From: Nelumbo lutea
Taxonomy: Eukaryota > Streptophyta > Magnoliopsida > Proteales > Nelumbonaceae
Assembly: GCA_022828595.1 (NCBI GenBank)
Contig: JAKGHH010000005.1
Span: 56,725,655 to 56,789,654 of the forward strand
Length of the DNA stretch: 64,000 nucleotides
Direction of reading: 5' to 3'
Positions 27,242 through 37,905 of the stretch are shown piece by piece. The translations under genes were made by a program, and so were the position numbers. Below the pieces are notes generated by a model. It worked only from the letters and a program-made list of their open reading frames with translations, was not told the DNA's origin and made no database searches. Numbering within the stretch: position 1 is the first letter of the stretch; every line of letters starts with the position of its first letter.

Positions 27242-27407
27242 CAAATCAGCCCCCCACAAGATTGCCCCCCACAACGTCCCACAACACATTCCCATTGTAT
27301 ATTGGGAACACCTCCCGATGATAATCCCAGAAATGATGATGTCATCATCGGGAGATGTTCCCAATACACGACCAGGATGTGTTGTGGGACGTTGTGGGGG
27401 TGATTTG
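27242..27407. repeat. Long hairpin (foldback), 166 bp
   Basis: The left arm has CAAATCAG...CACAACGTCCCACAACACAT and ATTGGGAACACCTCCCGATGAT. The right arm carries their near-perfect reverse complements ATCATCGGGAGATGTTCCCAAT and ATGTGTTGTGGGACGTTGTG...TGATTTG. The loop is only about 20 nt. It may be a MITE or a small-RNA precursor; no flanking duplication was identified. Confidence 0.9.
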
Positions 27408-27713
27408 AACTCATTTTGGACCAACCTGAGTTGCATCTGTAGCAATGTCAGTATAAATATACAATTTCTCCCGGACCTTGATTTAAGGTTGGCTTAACCC
27501 TGGCCTGATATGATTGGGTAAATGCAATTGATAAAACATGAGAGCATTGAAAGAAGTATATGATTTCTCCCTAATCCTCTGTTGCATGTAAAGCATACAC
27601 AAAGTGGAGAAAACCCTAGTCGAGCTCTACCTCCTTCATGACTACCAATTCAGCCACTTGAACTCTCCTTTCATACTTGGCATCTACTGAAGTAATAAAC
27701 TCTAGGGATGTTC

Positions 27714-27803
27714 ATGGTTTGGTTTAGAGAAGACGACCTCAAGCCAAACTAGTAGATTATGGTTTGGTTTAGAGAAGACGACCTCAAGCCAAACTAGTAG
27801 ATT
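27714..27803. repeat. Perfect tandem duplication of 45 bp
   Basis: Units 27714-27758 and 27759-27803 are identical. Each begins ATGGTTTGGTTTAGAGAAG and ends CCAAACTAGTAGATT. The pair lies at the left end of the hAT-like element. Being perfect, it is recent or an assembly effect. Confidence 0.92.
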
Positions 27804-27981
27804 ATGGTTTGAGAATTTTTCAAACCAAACCAAACTATTTTAGCACAGAACCAAATTAGATTAAATTGTAATAGAATAGTTTGGTCTGATTTCTAATATG
27901 GTTTACCATCTATTGGGCTTAACCCAATTAGAAATCCTCAACAACATACAGACCTTCATAAATAACAAATATAATTCAAAT

Positions 27982-28212
27982 CAAGGTTCAAAGTATTGAC
28001 ACGTATTGGGCTATATTGGTCGATATGTATCGTATTGGGAGCTTCCTGATACGTTCCTACAGAGGGTGTATCAGGGTTTTGGCCGGTTCAGGGGGTGGAT
28101 GGACCTTAAACCGGCCCCTCTGAATCAGATATGGAAAAAACTAAAAAAAGCTACTAATACTGCCCAATATGCCTCTACTGGCGTATCAGATGTATCGATA
28201 TTTTGAACATCG
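27982..28212. mobile_element. Nested MITE, 231 bp, perfect 8-bp TSD
   Basis: The ends CAAGGTTCAAAGTATTGACA and (reversed) CGATGTTCAAAATATCGATA are imperfect inverted repeats. ATTCAAAT lies on both sides (27974-27981 and 28213-28220). It inserted into the older hAT-like element. Confidence 0.8.
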
Positions 28213-28956
28213 ATTCAAATATCAAATTAAAATGTAACAAGCACCACCTATTATTATTGTTATATAACACACATTTACATTTTCTCAAATATAAACAACT
28301 CCTTCAGTGTCAAGCTACAGTTAACAATTGAAACAAACAACAATAATGTATGAAATGTTTGAATGGTAATAGGTTTAGTTTCTAAAATTTAGAAAACTAA
28401 GACCAAATTAGAAAATTACGATCTAAGGAATTCTCAGACCAAATCAAACCGTTTTTAGGCCTAATCAGACTAAACCACCAATTTTATTTTGGTTTGATGA
28501 GACTTAGTGATTTAGACCATATAATGAATACCCTTAATAACATCTATATCAGCCCCTTCTACTTGATTATATGCTCAGATTCTATAGTTTATAGCAAGTA
28601 GTAAAAGACAATGCTAAATTTCCTCATTGTTCATACATGAACATATATCACCAAACGTTAATGAAGAAACAACGAAAGAGCCTCAAATCTTACCATAAAT
28701 AAAAAAAAAGTCACGAAAGATCATTGGTGAAAGCAATGTTTGAATATATAAGAATTCCACTTGAAAATTTTGTTTGAAGCATGATTTTTTGAGTTTACAT
28801 ATGCTATCCGCACCTATGCACAAGACATTTAAGAAGATGTTCCCAATGTGCAACTACAGTGTTTTTTGTGGGGATGAGAGTGTGTTTTTTATTCCTTACA
28901 AAAAGAAAGAAAACAAAAAAAAAACATGTTGATAAACTACAACATTTGTCCACGAT

Positions 28957-29045
28957 ATAGTTAATAAGGAATACAAATATAAATATGTGGAGTGCAAAAC
29001 CTTATATTTTGTATGTATTTGTATTGTACATATTTGCATTTGTAT
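28957..29045. mobile_element. AT-rich foldback MITE (copy 2)
   Basis: GGAATACAAATATAAATATG ... GCAAAACCTTATATTTTG is paired with TATTTGTATTGTACATATTTGCATTTGTATTCC. It directly abuts the interrupted copy that follows. Confidence 0.65.
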
Positions 29046-29054
29046 TCCTTTCTC

Positions 29055-29790
29055 AATTAAAAAGAGTATAAATACAAATGTATAATGCAAATCGATGGCG
29101 TGTGATCTGGCAACTCTCTGTGTGAGAATAGTTCAGAAGAAATGTACTAAGGTTAGCGAGTTACAAGAAAATAATCAGAGTATTTGGGGTGCATTATCTA
29201 GGGTTGAGGGAGGTGCCTTTATATAGGCATAGGTAGTTGCGATCATGAGCCTCACGCAGCATGTCTGAGATCTCTGTGAGGATGTGGTTTATCAATCTGC
29301 CATGCTCGGTGGTGGTTTTTGCATGAAGCAATAAAGCTTATTCGATTATCTCCAGGGTGGGTGACACGAGAGCCAATTCCATCGGCAAGCATCGTGATCC
29401 TAGAGGACTCAGGGATGATAAGTCATATGTAGTAGAGGCTGGTCACCACGTCATGCAGGTTGCCACCTAGGCCTTAGTAAGGTTGGCAAGTCTTGGGCAG
29501 GAGTTTTCCCCCCATGCCAAGGTCCCTAGCTTGACCCTGGTAATGTCACAAGTCTACTTCTACCGAGGTGCATATGGCTTGGCCCTAGCCAAGGTGGTTT
29601 TGGGCGCTCTTGTGTACAAGGTGCATCCGAGGTGAACTCAACCAACTTGGCAAAGACATTTCACTGCTTACGTAGCGCCGAGATGTTATGCAATGGTTCA
29701 AAAGTGCCACGTGGCATCCCCTCATCACAAATACATACAAAATACAAGGTTTTGCATTATACATATTTGTATTTATTCTCCTTCCAAAAT
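29055..29790. mobile_element. AT-rich foldback MITE (copy 3), split by a solo LTR
   Basis: The left half (to 29092) and the right half (from 29733), joined at CAAAT, restore the same hairpin as the other copies. The 635 bp between them is the solo LTR described separately. Confidence 0.75.
29093..29727 (-). mobile_element. Solo LTR (Ty3/gypsy-like), 635 bp, TSD CAAAT
   Basis: It is flanked on both sides by CAAAT (29088-29092 and 29728-29732). On the - strand it starts TGATGAGGGGATGCCACGTG and ends ...GATCACACGCCATCG. The latter matches the LTR edge of the gypsy fragment at 29961 (TGATGTTGCGCAATCTGGC read on +). No internal region is left, as after LTR-LTR recombination. Confidence 0.78.
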
Positions 29791-29799
29791 GAGCTTTAA

Positions 29800-29915
29800 A
29801 CTCTATTTGAAAAGTGTAAATACAAATATGTTCAGCACAAATACAAATGGAGCCTATATTTATAAACCATGCATATTTGTATATGCACTCTTCTCAAAAA
29901 GGAGCCTTATTAGAC
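29800..29915. mobile_element. AT-rich foldback MITE (copy 4, diverged)
   Basis: GTGTAAATACAAATATGTTC on the left and GCATATTTGTATATGCACTC on the right are inverted to each other. The right end is followed by AGGAGCCTTA, as in related ends. Confidence 0.5.
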
Positions 29916-29960
29916 ATAGTGTTGTATTAGCATCGGTGCCTCTAGACCTTAGTGATAAAT

Positions 29961-31100
29961 ACTGATGTTGCGCAATCTGGCTGCTCCTAGCTGGAGGTGA
30001 TTCAGCTTCCAATAGACGGCGGACGTAGAGGATCTGCACAGAAAGAATCAGAGAACCCGAGGGTGCTTACCCGACGATGTCGCTCCGATTCTTAAGTCAG
30101 TATGTGCGAGCTGAGAGTAATTAAAGAGCAAGAGAGCTAGTAAGCAGTAATTGCGTATGTACCTTGGGCCCCTGAAGGGAGGCCTTTATATAATGGAGTC
30201 CTCGCGGGCTTCGCAGAGTAGTTCCGAGATTATTGCCATGATAGAATCTGCTTCCGTGATAATTGGAGATAATATTATTAGTTGATAAGGTTAATCACTT
30301 CCTCCCGAATCGGATGGGAGATAATGCTTAGCTATAATGAGGCGTGACCCTGCAAAATCCGGGAACCGCTGGAGTGACTCTCGGAATTAGAGAGGGCAGA
30401 TTGGTATACTCAAGTTGGTTTCTACCTTGAACTGACGTTCTTGAGCTAAAGGTCGTACACCTCGAACTGATTTATGTACTGGTGCCGTGACCTGGTATCG
30501 AGGTGCCCTTAGCTCGGGATGATTTCAGCTCGAAGAACCCTTAGTTCGGGGAAGTGGGTCTTACCCGAGCTGCCTACGCCTTGGGCATTAAAAGTACTTT
30601 GCCTCTTTTGTGAGCTCGACACTTTTAGCCCTTAGGCTGAGGGAGCGATTCATAGTCCACTCTCCTTTGGAGGCCCATGCCGAGGAGGCGATTGGGTCTT
30701 ATATGCCCATACCGAGGAGGTAACTAGGACTTATATGATGCCGAGGTCTTTTTGTTAGCTCGGCGTCTTGGCCCTTAGGCCTTGGGGGGGCGACTCACAG
30801 TCCACTCCCTAGTTCGACAATTATAGATAGTATTGCCTTAGGTTGACGATGTTCCATACACGAGGTACTTGTTTCCCTTCTAAGGTTTTGAGCTCATACG
30901 TACCTTCCCCGAGTACCTGCTTTACTCGGTAGGGTCTTTCCCAATTCGGTCCGAGCTTACCAACACCGAGCTCAGACACCATGACTTTACGAAGAACCAG
31001 GTCTCCAATGCGAAAATTCCGCTTCTTTACTCTGGCGTTATAATATCGAGCTACTCTCTACTGGTAGGTCGCGGTCCTAATGTATGTGAGGTCCTGTGCC
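29961..31100 (-). mobile_element. Ty3/gypsy fragment: end of pol plus 3' region and LTR edge
   Basis: On the - strand, the integrase C-terminus (31100-30821) is followed by about 850 bp of non-coding 3' region and LTR, ending at a CATCA-type edge at 29961. The start of the LTR within this stretch could not be fixed. GAGGCC/CTCGG-rich short repeats fill 30480-30800. Confidence 0.7.
30821..31100 (-). pseudogene. Ty3/gypsy integrase C-terminal domain remnant
   Basis: It reads ...RVARYYNARVKKRNFRIGDL, then VLRKV, GKLGPNWERPYRVKQVLGEG, TYELKTLEGKQVPRVWN, NLRQYYL and a stop. This is the chromatin-side end of gypsy pol (GPY/F module). One in-frame TAG lies just before RVARYYN. The rest of pol is missing. 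Confidence 0.88.
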
Positions 31101-31111
31101 TCTAAACATAA

Positions 31112-31237
31112 GGTTGTGTTTGGTTTGCTAGCAAATAAAAGATAAACAAAAGGTTGATGGAATGTTCTCAATAACTTCAAAAAAATTCCTCGAGAATTTC
31201 CCCTCAAATTTCTGTTTATATCTAACCATGCACAGCC
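31112..31237. mobile_element. Tourist-type MITE, 126 bp, TSD TAA
   Basis: GGTTGTGTTTGGTTTGCTAG at the left is inverted to CTAACCATGCACAGCC at the right. TAA lies on both sides (31109-31111 and 31238-31240). It sits at the end of the gypsy fragment. Confidence 0.8.
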
Positions 31238-31479
31238 TAAGGCATATCATAGTTAAATAGTTCAGCATCATTAGGGAGGAAATTTCAATTGAAAACTGAT
31301 TTTTGGGGTTAACTTAATTTGAACCCCCACACTTTAATTGTTATAACTTATGACAGTGTTTTGGCACTACCAATAGTAGGGGTGCAATAAATTTGAATGG
31401 ACTCAACCCAAAAGCCTGGACCCAATAATGCAAAATTCTCAGCTTGGGTACCCAATTTGCATCTATTTATTGGCTTAAT

Positions 31480-31575
31480 TTGCAAGGAATACAAGTGCAA
31501 ATATATACAATATAAATACATACAGAATAATACAAAATACAAAGTTTTGCATTCTACTAGACTCCTAAACTTAGC
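31480..31575. mobile_element. AT-rich foldback MITE (copy 5)
   Basis: It contains GGAATACAAGTGCAAATATA, AATACATACAGAATAATAC and AAAATACAAAGTTTTGCATT in the order of one strand of the family at 26960-27073. Confidence 0.5.
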
Positions 31576-31910
31576 TTAAGTGTATGCAAATACTTGCATC
31601 TTAGGGGCAGAGGGAGCCATGCCCCCTCCCCACCTTAAAAATCCCCATAGTACCCATTTAAAACTCTTTTAGATTTTAGCCCCTACCTATGCTTATTACC
31701 CTTTGCTTTTTCTATCCTTGCTTGTTAGCTTTTGGCTCCCATTAATAAAAAATCCTAACTCCGCCCCTACTTATAAGGATGCCTAGAAATTTGGTGACTC
31801 GGTGCACCATTAGTCTTTTTGTTCTCAGCAAATCATTTCACCAAGTCTAGCACTGATTACAAGCTCCATGGAAACAACCATTCCGTTTTGCATTGCTGGA
31901 TAAAGCCTAA

Positions 31911-32028
31911 GGTTATGTTTCGTTTGAAGGAAAAGATAGGAAAAGGTGGGGAAATCCATACAAGATTTGTAAAGGTTTTCTACCTTTCTCTTTCTTTTCC
32001 TACTTTTTCCTTTAAACCAAACACAGCC
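31911..32028. mobile_element. Tourist-type foldback MITE, 118 bp, TSD TAA
   Basis: It starts GGTTATGTTTCGTTTGAAGG and ends CCTTTAAACCAAACACAGCC. TAA lies on both sides (31908-31910 and 32029-32031). The inner part shares AGGTTTG-TAAAGG and the AAGGAAAAGATAGG motifs with 3105-3193, so both belong to one family. Confidence 0.85.
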
Positions 32029-32214
32029 TAAAGGTAAAGTCATTCCCTTTAAAAATAGCATCCTGCAGTTTCCATCCCTAACATGAAACCAACTCTTGGA
32101 AGAAAGGAAACCCATGTTCCATTTTATTTTTTTCATTTTCTTTAGTCAAATTCTTTCTCTAAAACATTTTCGGTGGAATAAAAAAGTATACAGGTTAAAG
32201 TAATGAAAAATTAT

Positions 32215-32335
32215 TTAAGCATTCATAATTCAGCAATGGCTATACTTTAAAATGGAATAGAAGTACGAAATTGGATTCATGTAATAGGCCTTGGACATCA
32301 TATAGTTGAGATAAGGCTTTGATGCCGATTATAAT
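32215..32335 (+). repeat. Au-type SINE copy
   Basis: AATGGAATAGAAGTACGAAA, then GGATTCATGTAATAGGCC, ATAGTTGAGATAAGGCTTTGATG. The first block is also present at 1015-1045, so the shared part is over 100 bp. Confidence 0.55.
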
Positions 32336-32964
32336 AAAGAATTAAAGTAGATGTGCAATGAAAAGTGTAAAATACAATGTTTACAGAATCAGGCCGGCAT
32401 AGAACGAAGAAGGAAGAGGTTCAACCGGGGTTGAACCGTGATGACATGTCATATAAATACTATATAATATATTTTATAAAACTTAATAAATTTAAGTATG
32501 GTAAATAGATAACAAGTTCATTCATTTTTAAAGCAAATGACTAGAGTTCAAGTCTCTTAATTTATATTTTTTTAAAATACGTGCATAATAAAGTAATATA
32601 TACAATAATGAATCCTTAATTAATACAAGTAAAGAGGTGGACTAATGGTAATTAAGCAATATATGAAAATAAAGGGACATGGGTTCAAGCCTCATCAATT
32701 ACTAAAGGGCTTGGGCAGTTTCATGAAATTGGGACTGGTCCACCAGTTTTCAATTAAACCATCCAAATCAACCGATTTTCTCCAATTTTTATCAAAAGTG
32801 GTTATTGGGTATGACTGAACCAGCCAAGGTCCCAAGTTTATTGTCGTGGATGGAAAACATTGGTCTAAAGCAACCATTTTTCAATTGTACCCATTTTACT
32901 TTTATATCTATTAGTTTAGATGGAAATCTATTAAAATATTCTCAAAAGAATATTTCAATTTTAA

Positions 32965-33523
32965 GGGAAAATTCCTTACCAGTACCCTGTACTTTGGCTC
33001 GAGTGACAATTTGGTCTCCAAACTTTAAAATGCGATAATTCAATACTCGAACTTTTAAAATGTGACAATCTAGTACCTAAACTTTCAAAATGTGACAATC
33101 TAGTACCTGAACTTTCAAAGTGTGACAATCCAATACCTGTAGTTAACCAGTATGCTAACTAGTCGTTAAGTGACATTTGAAAAGTCAAAAATGCCCTAAG
33201 AATGTCATCTAATTCTCTTTATCAACCATCCAAACATTGACAATAAACTGAACAGTCCCAAATTCTAGATTCTTCTAAACAATCACTAGCTTTTTTGAAT
33301 AGAAGAGGCTAGGATTTGGGATTGTTCAATTTTTTGTCAACGTTTGAATGGTTGATAAAGAGAATTATATGACATTCGAAGGGCATTTTTGACTTTTCAA
33401 ATGTCACTTAACGGTTGATTAACGAACTGGTTAACGTCAGGTACTAGATTGTCACATTTTAAAAGTTCAAGGGCCAAATTGTCACTCGAGCCAAAGTACA
33501 TGATACTGATTGGGAATTTTCCC
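32965..33523. mobile_element. Mutator-like (MULE) MITE with long TIRs, 559 bp, perfect 9-bp TSD
   Basis: The terminal inverted repeats are about 190 bp. The left one begins GGGAAAATTCC and includes TGTACTTTGGCTCGAGTGAC. The right one mirrors it. CAATTTTAA lies on both sides (32956-32964 and 33524-33532). Long TIRs with a 9-bp duplication are the mark of Mutator-type transposition. The left TIR contains an extra internal repeat of the AAATGTGACAATCTAGTACC unit. It has no coding capacity. Confidence 0.9.
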
Positions 33524-33797
33524 CAATTTTAATTAAAAATTCTCAATTAGACATAAAAGAATAAAATAATTTTATTCAATAAAAACATTAAATCTAAAAC
33601 AAATTTAGCATTTTGAATTATATGAAAGACGACCTAAGTCCCTAATAAATTGAAAAGGATAATTTCGTAACTTTAAAATCTCCATCGTTGGAACAAAGAT
33701 GTAAATAGGTAATTCCAGGATTTTATGAAAATAGAGGAGAAGGTTTATGTTAGAGTGAAAACCTCAGTAGAGGTTGTTAACTTATTATGATTGTGAG

Positions 33798-34253
33798 CAG
33801 ACCTATTTATGTGTCGGGCCGGGCTTGTGCCGGGCTTTCACTCTGTATTAATAGATTTTTCTAAGACCCAAGCCCGGGCCCGAGCCCAAAATTTAGCCCA
33901 TACTGTTACTACTGTTGAAGTGGCTGAATAGAGAGAGAGAGAGAGAAATTATAAAGAAAAAAATAAACAATGTATATATTAAATTATAAATATATATATT
34001 TCAATAAGTATTATATTATTTATATATTTTATATAATATATAAAATACACATTATGTATTTTATAAAATATATAATATTGAATCGGGCTGGATCGGGTTT
34101 TGTTGATAAATCCTGAGCCCGGCCTGAAACACTATCGGGCTTATTGTGTTAGGCCTGAGGTCAGGCTTACAGGCCTAATTACATGACCAAGTCCAACTGG
34201 GTGCAAGCCAGACCGGGCTGGGCCGTCGGGCTACCCGGCCCATGAATACGTAG
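33798..34253. mobile_element. Possible hAT-like element with GGGCCGGGC-rich ends
   Basis: The left CAGACCTATTTATGTGTCGG and GCCGGGC, and the right (reversed) CTACGTATTCATGGGCCGGG, form imperfect inverted ends around an AT-rich core. No TSD was found. Confidence 0.45.
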
Positions 34254-34578
34254 AAACTCGAGGGGAGATGTGTCGCCTCATCTCAAGTGAAGGACTCAAA
34301 GGGGTCGCAGGTGGCAACTTTGGACGTGGCGCAAATGATGGAGACTCGACGGTAATTTTCGGCGTGTCCCAACGCAGACGGTTCAAAGTGAACTGGTACA
34401 GCTTGATTTATATTTGCTATTGCCTATTGGTCAATTGGAAACCCAACCCATTTTACAACCCTTACTCGTTGTCCGTGGCAGTTATGCAGTTTATGAGAAC
34501 AAGAGAGGCTTAAGTGATAACACCTTTGTTTTATTAATTCCAGAGAGAAACGACATGCCCATTGAGTACAAAATTGAG

Positions 34579-34587
34579 TATAAAAGG
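34579..34587 (+). promoter_or_regulatory. Probable TATA box of the spatacsin-like gene
   Basis: TATAAAAGG in an otherwise mixed sequence. A start about 30 bp downstream (near 34610) would open the non-coding exon ending at the good splice donor at 34984. Confidence 0.5.
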
Positions 34588-34609
34588 GCTGTAATCGCTA
34601 GAACCCGAC

Positions 34610-34984
34610 GGAGATGGTTAAAAGTATTGAGAACGCGAGATTATTAGCTGACATGTCGATCTCCCAGTAAGAGATCTCGCGAGCTTCCAAGAAACCCATG
34701 AATTTCCAGGTTTTTGGTCGCTTTAGAGATTGGAGTTCCGCTTCATTTTCATTTTCTGCGGCCACTGGCGCTTAGGTTTTGGAATCGATCTTGCATGTTC
34801 CTATCTGTTTCATCCGGTTTTGTATATTTCGATCTGATTTCAGGTTCCGAGAGTTGATACGTTTGCGGCTGTATATAATTCGCTTTAATATGAGATGTTG
34901 TTCCTTCTGAGATTCTTTGTTTGTGCATCAGATTATCGTTTTTGGTGAAGCTTCAGTTTCTGTTACGTCGTTTGGAGCTTGCAG
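34610..34984 (+). other. Probable 5' UTR exon of the spatacsin-like gene
   Basis: C/T-rich, leader-like sequence downstream of a TATA box, ending GCTTGCAG / GTATGA. The next fitting acceptor before a recognised start codon is at 42517-42518 (T-rich tract, then ACTAGTAG / GACCACTATG). It contains two short upstream frames, 34614-34670 (18 aa) and 34698-34775 (25 aa). Its link to the gene is an inference, since no transcript is visible. Confidence 0.45.
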
Positions 34985-35864
34985 GTATGAATTTGATATC
35001 ATGTGATGTAGCTGAACTTGTTTCTTCATAGTATTTTCTTGATTGGGCATGGATTATTTTTCCCTTTGGGGGTTGAATTTATGAATCTGTTTGTTTACCT
35101 TTGGTCGATATGTGAAGCTCGTGATGGTGATATTGAAAGACATTGCTGAACTACATTTGAACTACTCGATAGCTATTTTAAACATGAAATTTATGCGACC
35201 AATTAAGAAGCAACCATTTTTGCCTCCGAAATCCTTAGTTGTTAAGGAGTAGCCATTAAAAATTTGATTCACCTATTCTTGGATAGACGTCGATGGGTCC
35301 AACTTTTCTGTTACCTAGCCCCTTATCCCAATTATTTTGGTTCAAGTATATACAGGGGCTTAGATATATTACTCTTTTTGGGCCTGGGCTAAATTTATCA
35401 AGTTCACATTGTTTTCTGACAGGTTATGCATAGGAGAGGCTGAACACCCCCTTTAAAAGTTTTGTTTTTGGTTGCTGCAAGTGAACATGGCTTTTTTCCA
35501 TGCAGCACCAGCATATGCATCATATACAATTCTTCATTTGGAAGGCTCAAAATGATGCTATTGTACACATTACAAAAATACAAAAATCATTTAAGTTCAG
35601 TTGCTAAAGTTATTTAAGATAGAAGACCAAAAGTAAATGATGCATTATACTTTTGCCATGACAGCATCCAGTAAACATCTTTTCTGATTGAAGTTCTCTT
35701 ATATCTTTCCCACCATATGTGTGAGCATGTAGCAAAAGGAACAAGGTTCTAGAAATATTACCCCTCTTGCTGAAACCCCTTGCAATGAATGAGGAGGTTG
35801 TGCCGATGATGACCTATTGCTGCACAAATAACCTAATGAAATGCCACCAATCTTGCAACCAAAG

Positions 35865-36585
35865 TGTCACGGGGGTAGATCTGCAGCGGAAGAAACCCAT
35901 GCCAAGGTAGGCCAGGACAAGCCTTTCGTGTGCTTAGGGATAGGAGTTGCCTGATGTGATGGCTCCACCAAGTTCAATAGCACTGGATCATGACCTCAGT
36001 TCACATGGCCGGGGCACTGTGTTGGCTCCTTTCGGTCCATGGGAGGTGCTACTTACGTGCTAAAGGGGGACGACCATGATGAGAGGCGACTTGACACCGA
36101 TGAGAGGGACTCCTATATGCCGATGATGCTAGGCACCTGTGTGACAATGATGATAGGCAACCACTGGGATGGAACACACCCATGCGCTATGGGCAATGGG
36201 ATAGCTCATTCAGCTTAGGCAAGGGGCTGGCGTGGTGAAGGGTCATGCTTAGGCCAGGCCCGCATGCCAAGTCTCCCTTGAGTGTCGGTGGCACAGTGCC
36301 GGTCCATGCATTGTCCCCATGAGCATGTGTGCGCCCATGAGGAACCCTAGTAGCCATGCTAGCCATTAACCAGGGCCGCCCCGCAAGGGATGATGGTCTA
36401 GGAGTGCCAAGGTCAGGCACCCAAGGAGGTCGACCACCCCTCATCAAAGAATACGTTAAACTTTTGGAGGTTTGCCTGAAGATAACATCAATTCTCCCAA
36501 ATCTTACAGGCAAAAATGATGGTGATGTCCCTTAACGTAAGCCCGCCAAGCGTAGGCAAGGCTAAGCATGTGTCAGACCGTGACA
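35865..36585 (-). repeat. LTR (3' LTR of the - strand element)
   Basis: The terminal inverted motif is TGTCACGG / CCGTGACA. Against the other LTR it has an extra block of about 18 bp near 36297-36315 and lacks about 11 bp near 35907. Confidence 0.85.
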
Positions 36586-37614
36586 GGCTCCCCCACTCAA
36601 TCCATTGTCGACCTCGATAATGGCTCCTTCGTGAATGGGTGTCTGTGTCCCGTGCCATCCACTTGTGTGCCAGTTCCTGGGCTCGCCTGGTCAACCCGGG
36701 TCTCGCCTATGTTGGTGTCCATTTATGGGGACGGAACCATTTCACCATGCTGACCTACCTAGACTTCACCTCCAGTATTGAGGTCACTCAAACCGCACAA
36801 TGGCTATGCCGTTGAAAGTGTGAAAGAAGGGCCCTCAAAGAAATTGGATGTGTGTGCTTCCCGGAGGTCCGCCCCATGTATCATTTTTACCTTAAGGCTC
36901 GACTGTCTTTGTGGTAGCTTTTCGGTGGTGCTACCGAACACAATGTGATAGGTCTACTCCTGCTGTTGGCGGTGTGTGCTGGGTATCCTTTCACCATGCT
37001 GGCCTGCAGACTTCACCTCACTGTGTTCGAGTTACTCAAACCTAGACATAGCTTATCCTCTTTTGGCCCTCAAAACTACACTTCGCCTCGCCGGTTCGGG
37101 CTACATCTTCGCTCCGAGGGGGCCCCAATGTGTTGCTGGCTCAAGGAGATCTGACTGCAATGTGGCGAGTGGTGGCAACTTTTACCCATGATGTTGCCGA
37201 ACATGCACTTGCCTTGTGATGTGTTGTTGTTGCCGCAAGTGTTCAACCTGTGATGAACTGAGCATGTCCTCTGATGCATTGCTTGTGATGGGCCGCCATG
37301 CTCCAACGGCCAGTGTACCCACATTCCTATCATTCCAATATTGTGGCTTCAATCGAGGACCCATTTGATGCAAAACTGCCACTTCAGTGATATTCCTTGA
37401 CCAACCGTCGACACAACCCAATTTCGGACTGTTGTCCCTTCCTCGGTACTGCCTCAGGCAAAGCTACAGAACAATGGCTCATCCATCATGAAACCAAGAT
37501 GTAGGTGCACCGCCCACAACTCACTAAAATGAATAGCAACTGATGTCCGTGAGGAAGCATGGCATTTCCCCACTCAAACCACCACAATATGCCTTCCATG
37601 AAAAGGACCATGCA

Positions 37615-37700
37615 TCTGCCCCCGCATGAGCGCAACGACCAATGTGTTTGCCCCTGCATCAGCGCAGCGACCAATGCGTCTGCCCCCGCAAAGGCGCTGC
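37615..37700. repeat. 32-bp tandem repeat, 2.7 copies
   Basis: Units at 37615-37646, 37647-37678 and 37679-37700 (partial) carry TCTGCCCCCGCAT-AGCGCA followed by CGACCAATG. They lie inside the non-autonomous LTR element and are translatable on either strand without a stop. Confidence 0.85.
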
Positions 37701-37905
37701 TTTGGGGTCATTGGAATGGGGACACGATGAATGGCCTCTTGCCAGGCCTGATGTGAATGATTGCTTGCTTGTATCCGAGTGGAAGTGCCTAGGGACCGCA
37801 CCCCACGATGTGCTGCTTGTCGAGATAACCGCTTCATCTGGCTCTGTGTGCTTTTGCTCTGATACCAACTGCGGCAGCAGTTGGCTAGCTCGCTCTGATA
37901 CCTAC

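Larger units (their letters stand above)
27703..28536. mobile_element. hAT-like MITE, 834 bp including a nested insertion
   Basis: The left end TAGGGATGTTCATGGTTTGG and the right end (reversed) TAAGGGTATTCATTATATGG are inverted with mismatches. The flanks ATAAACTC (27695-27702) and ATAACATC (28537-28544) match at six of eight bases. Inside there are repeated AAACCAAACC / GGTTTGGTTT motifs, and a second element (27982-28212) is nested. Confidence 0.65.

Noticed and set aside
27714..27803. CRISPR-like direct repeats
   Set aside because: Two adjoining copies without spacers in a plant transposon; not a CRISPR array.
34268..34647. Open frames of 81 and 77 codons before the presumed leader exon
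   Set aside because: They span the TATA box and promoter region, overlap each other in different frames and match nothing known.
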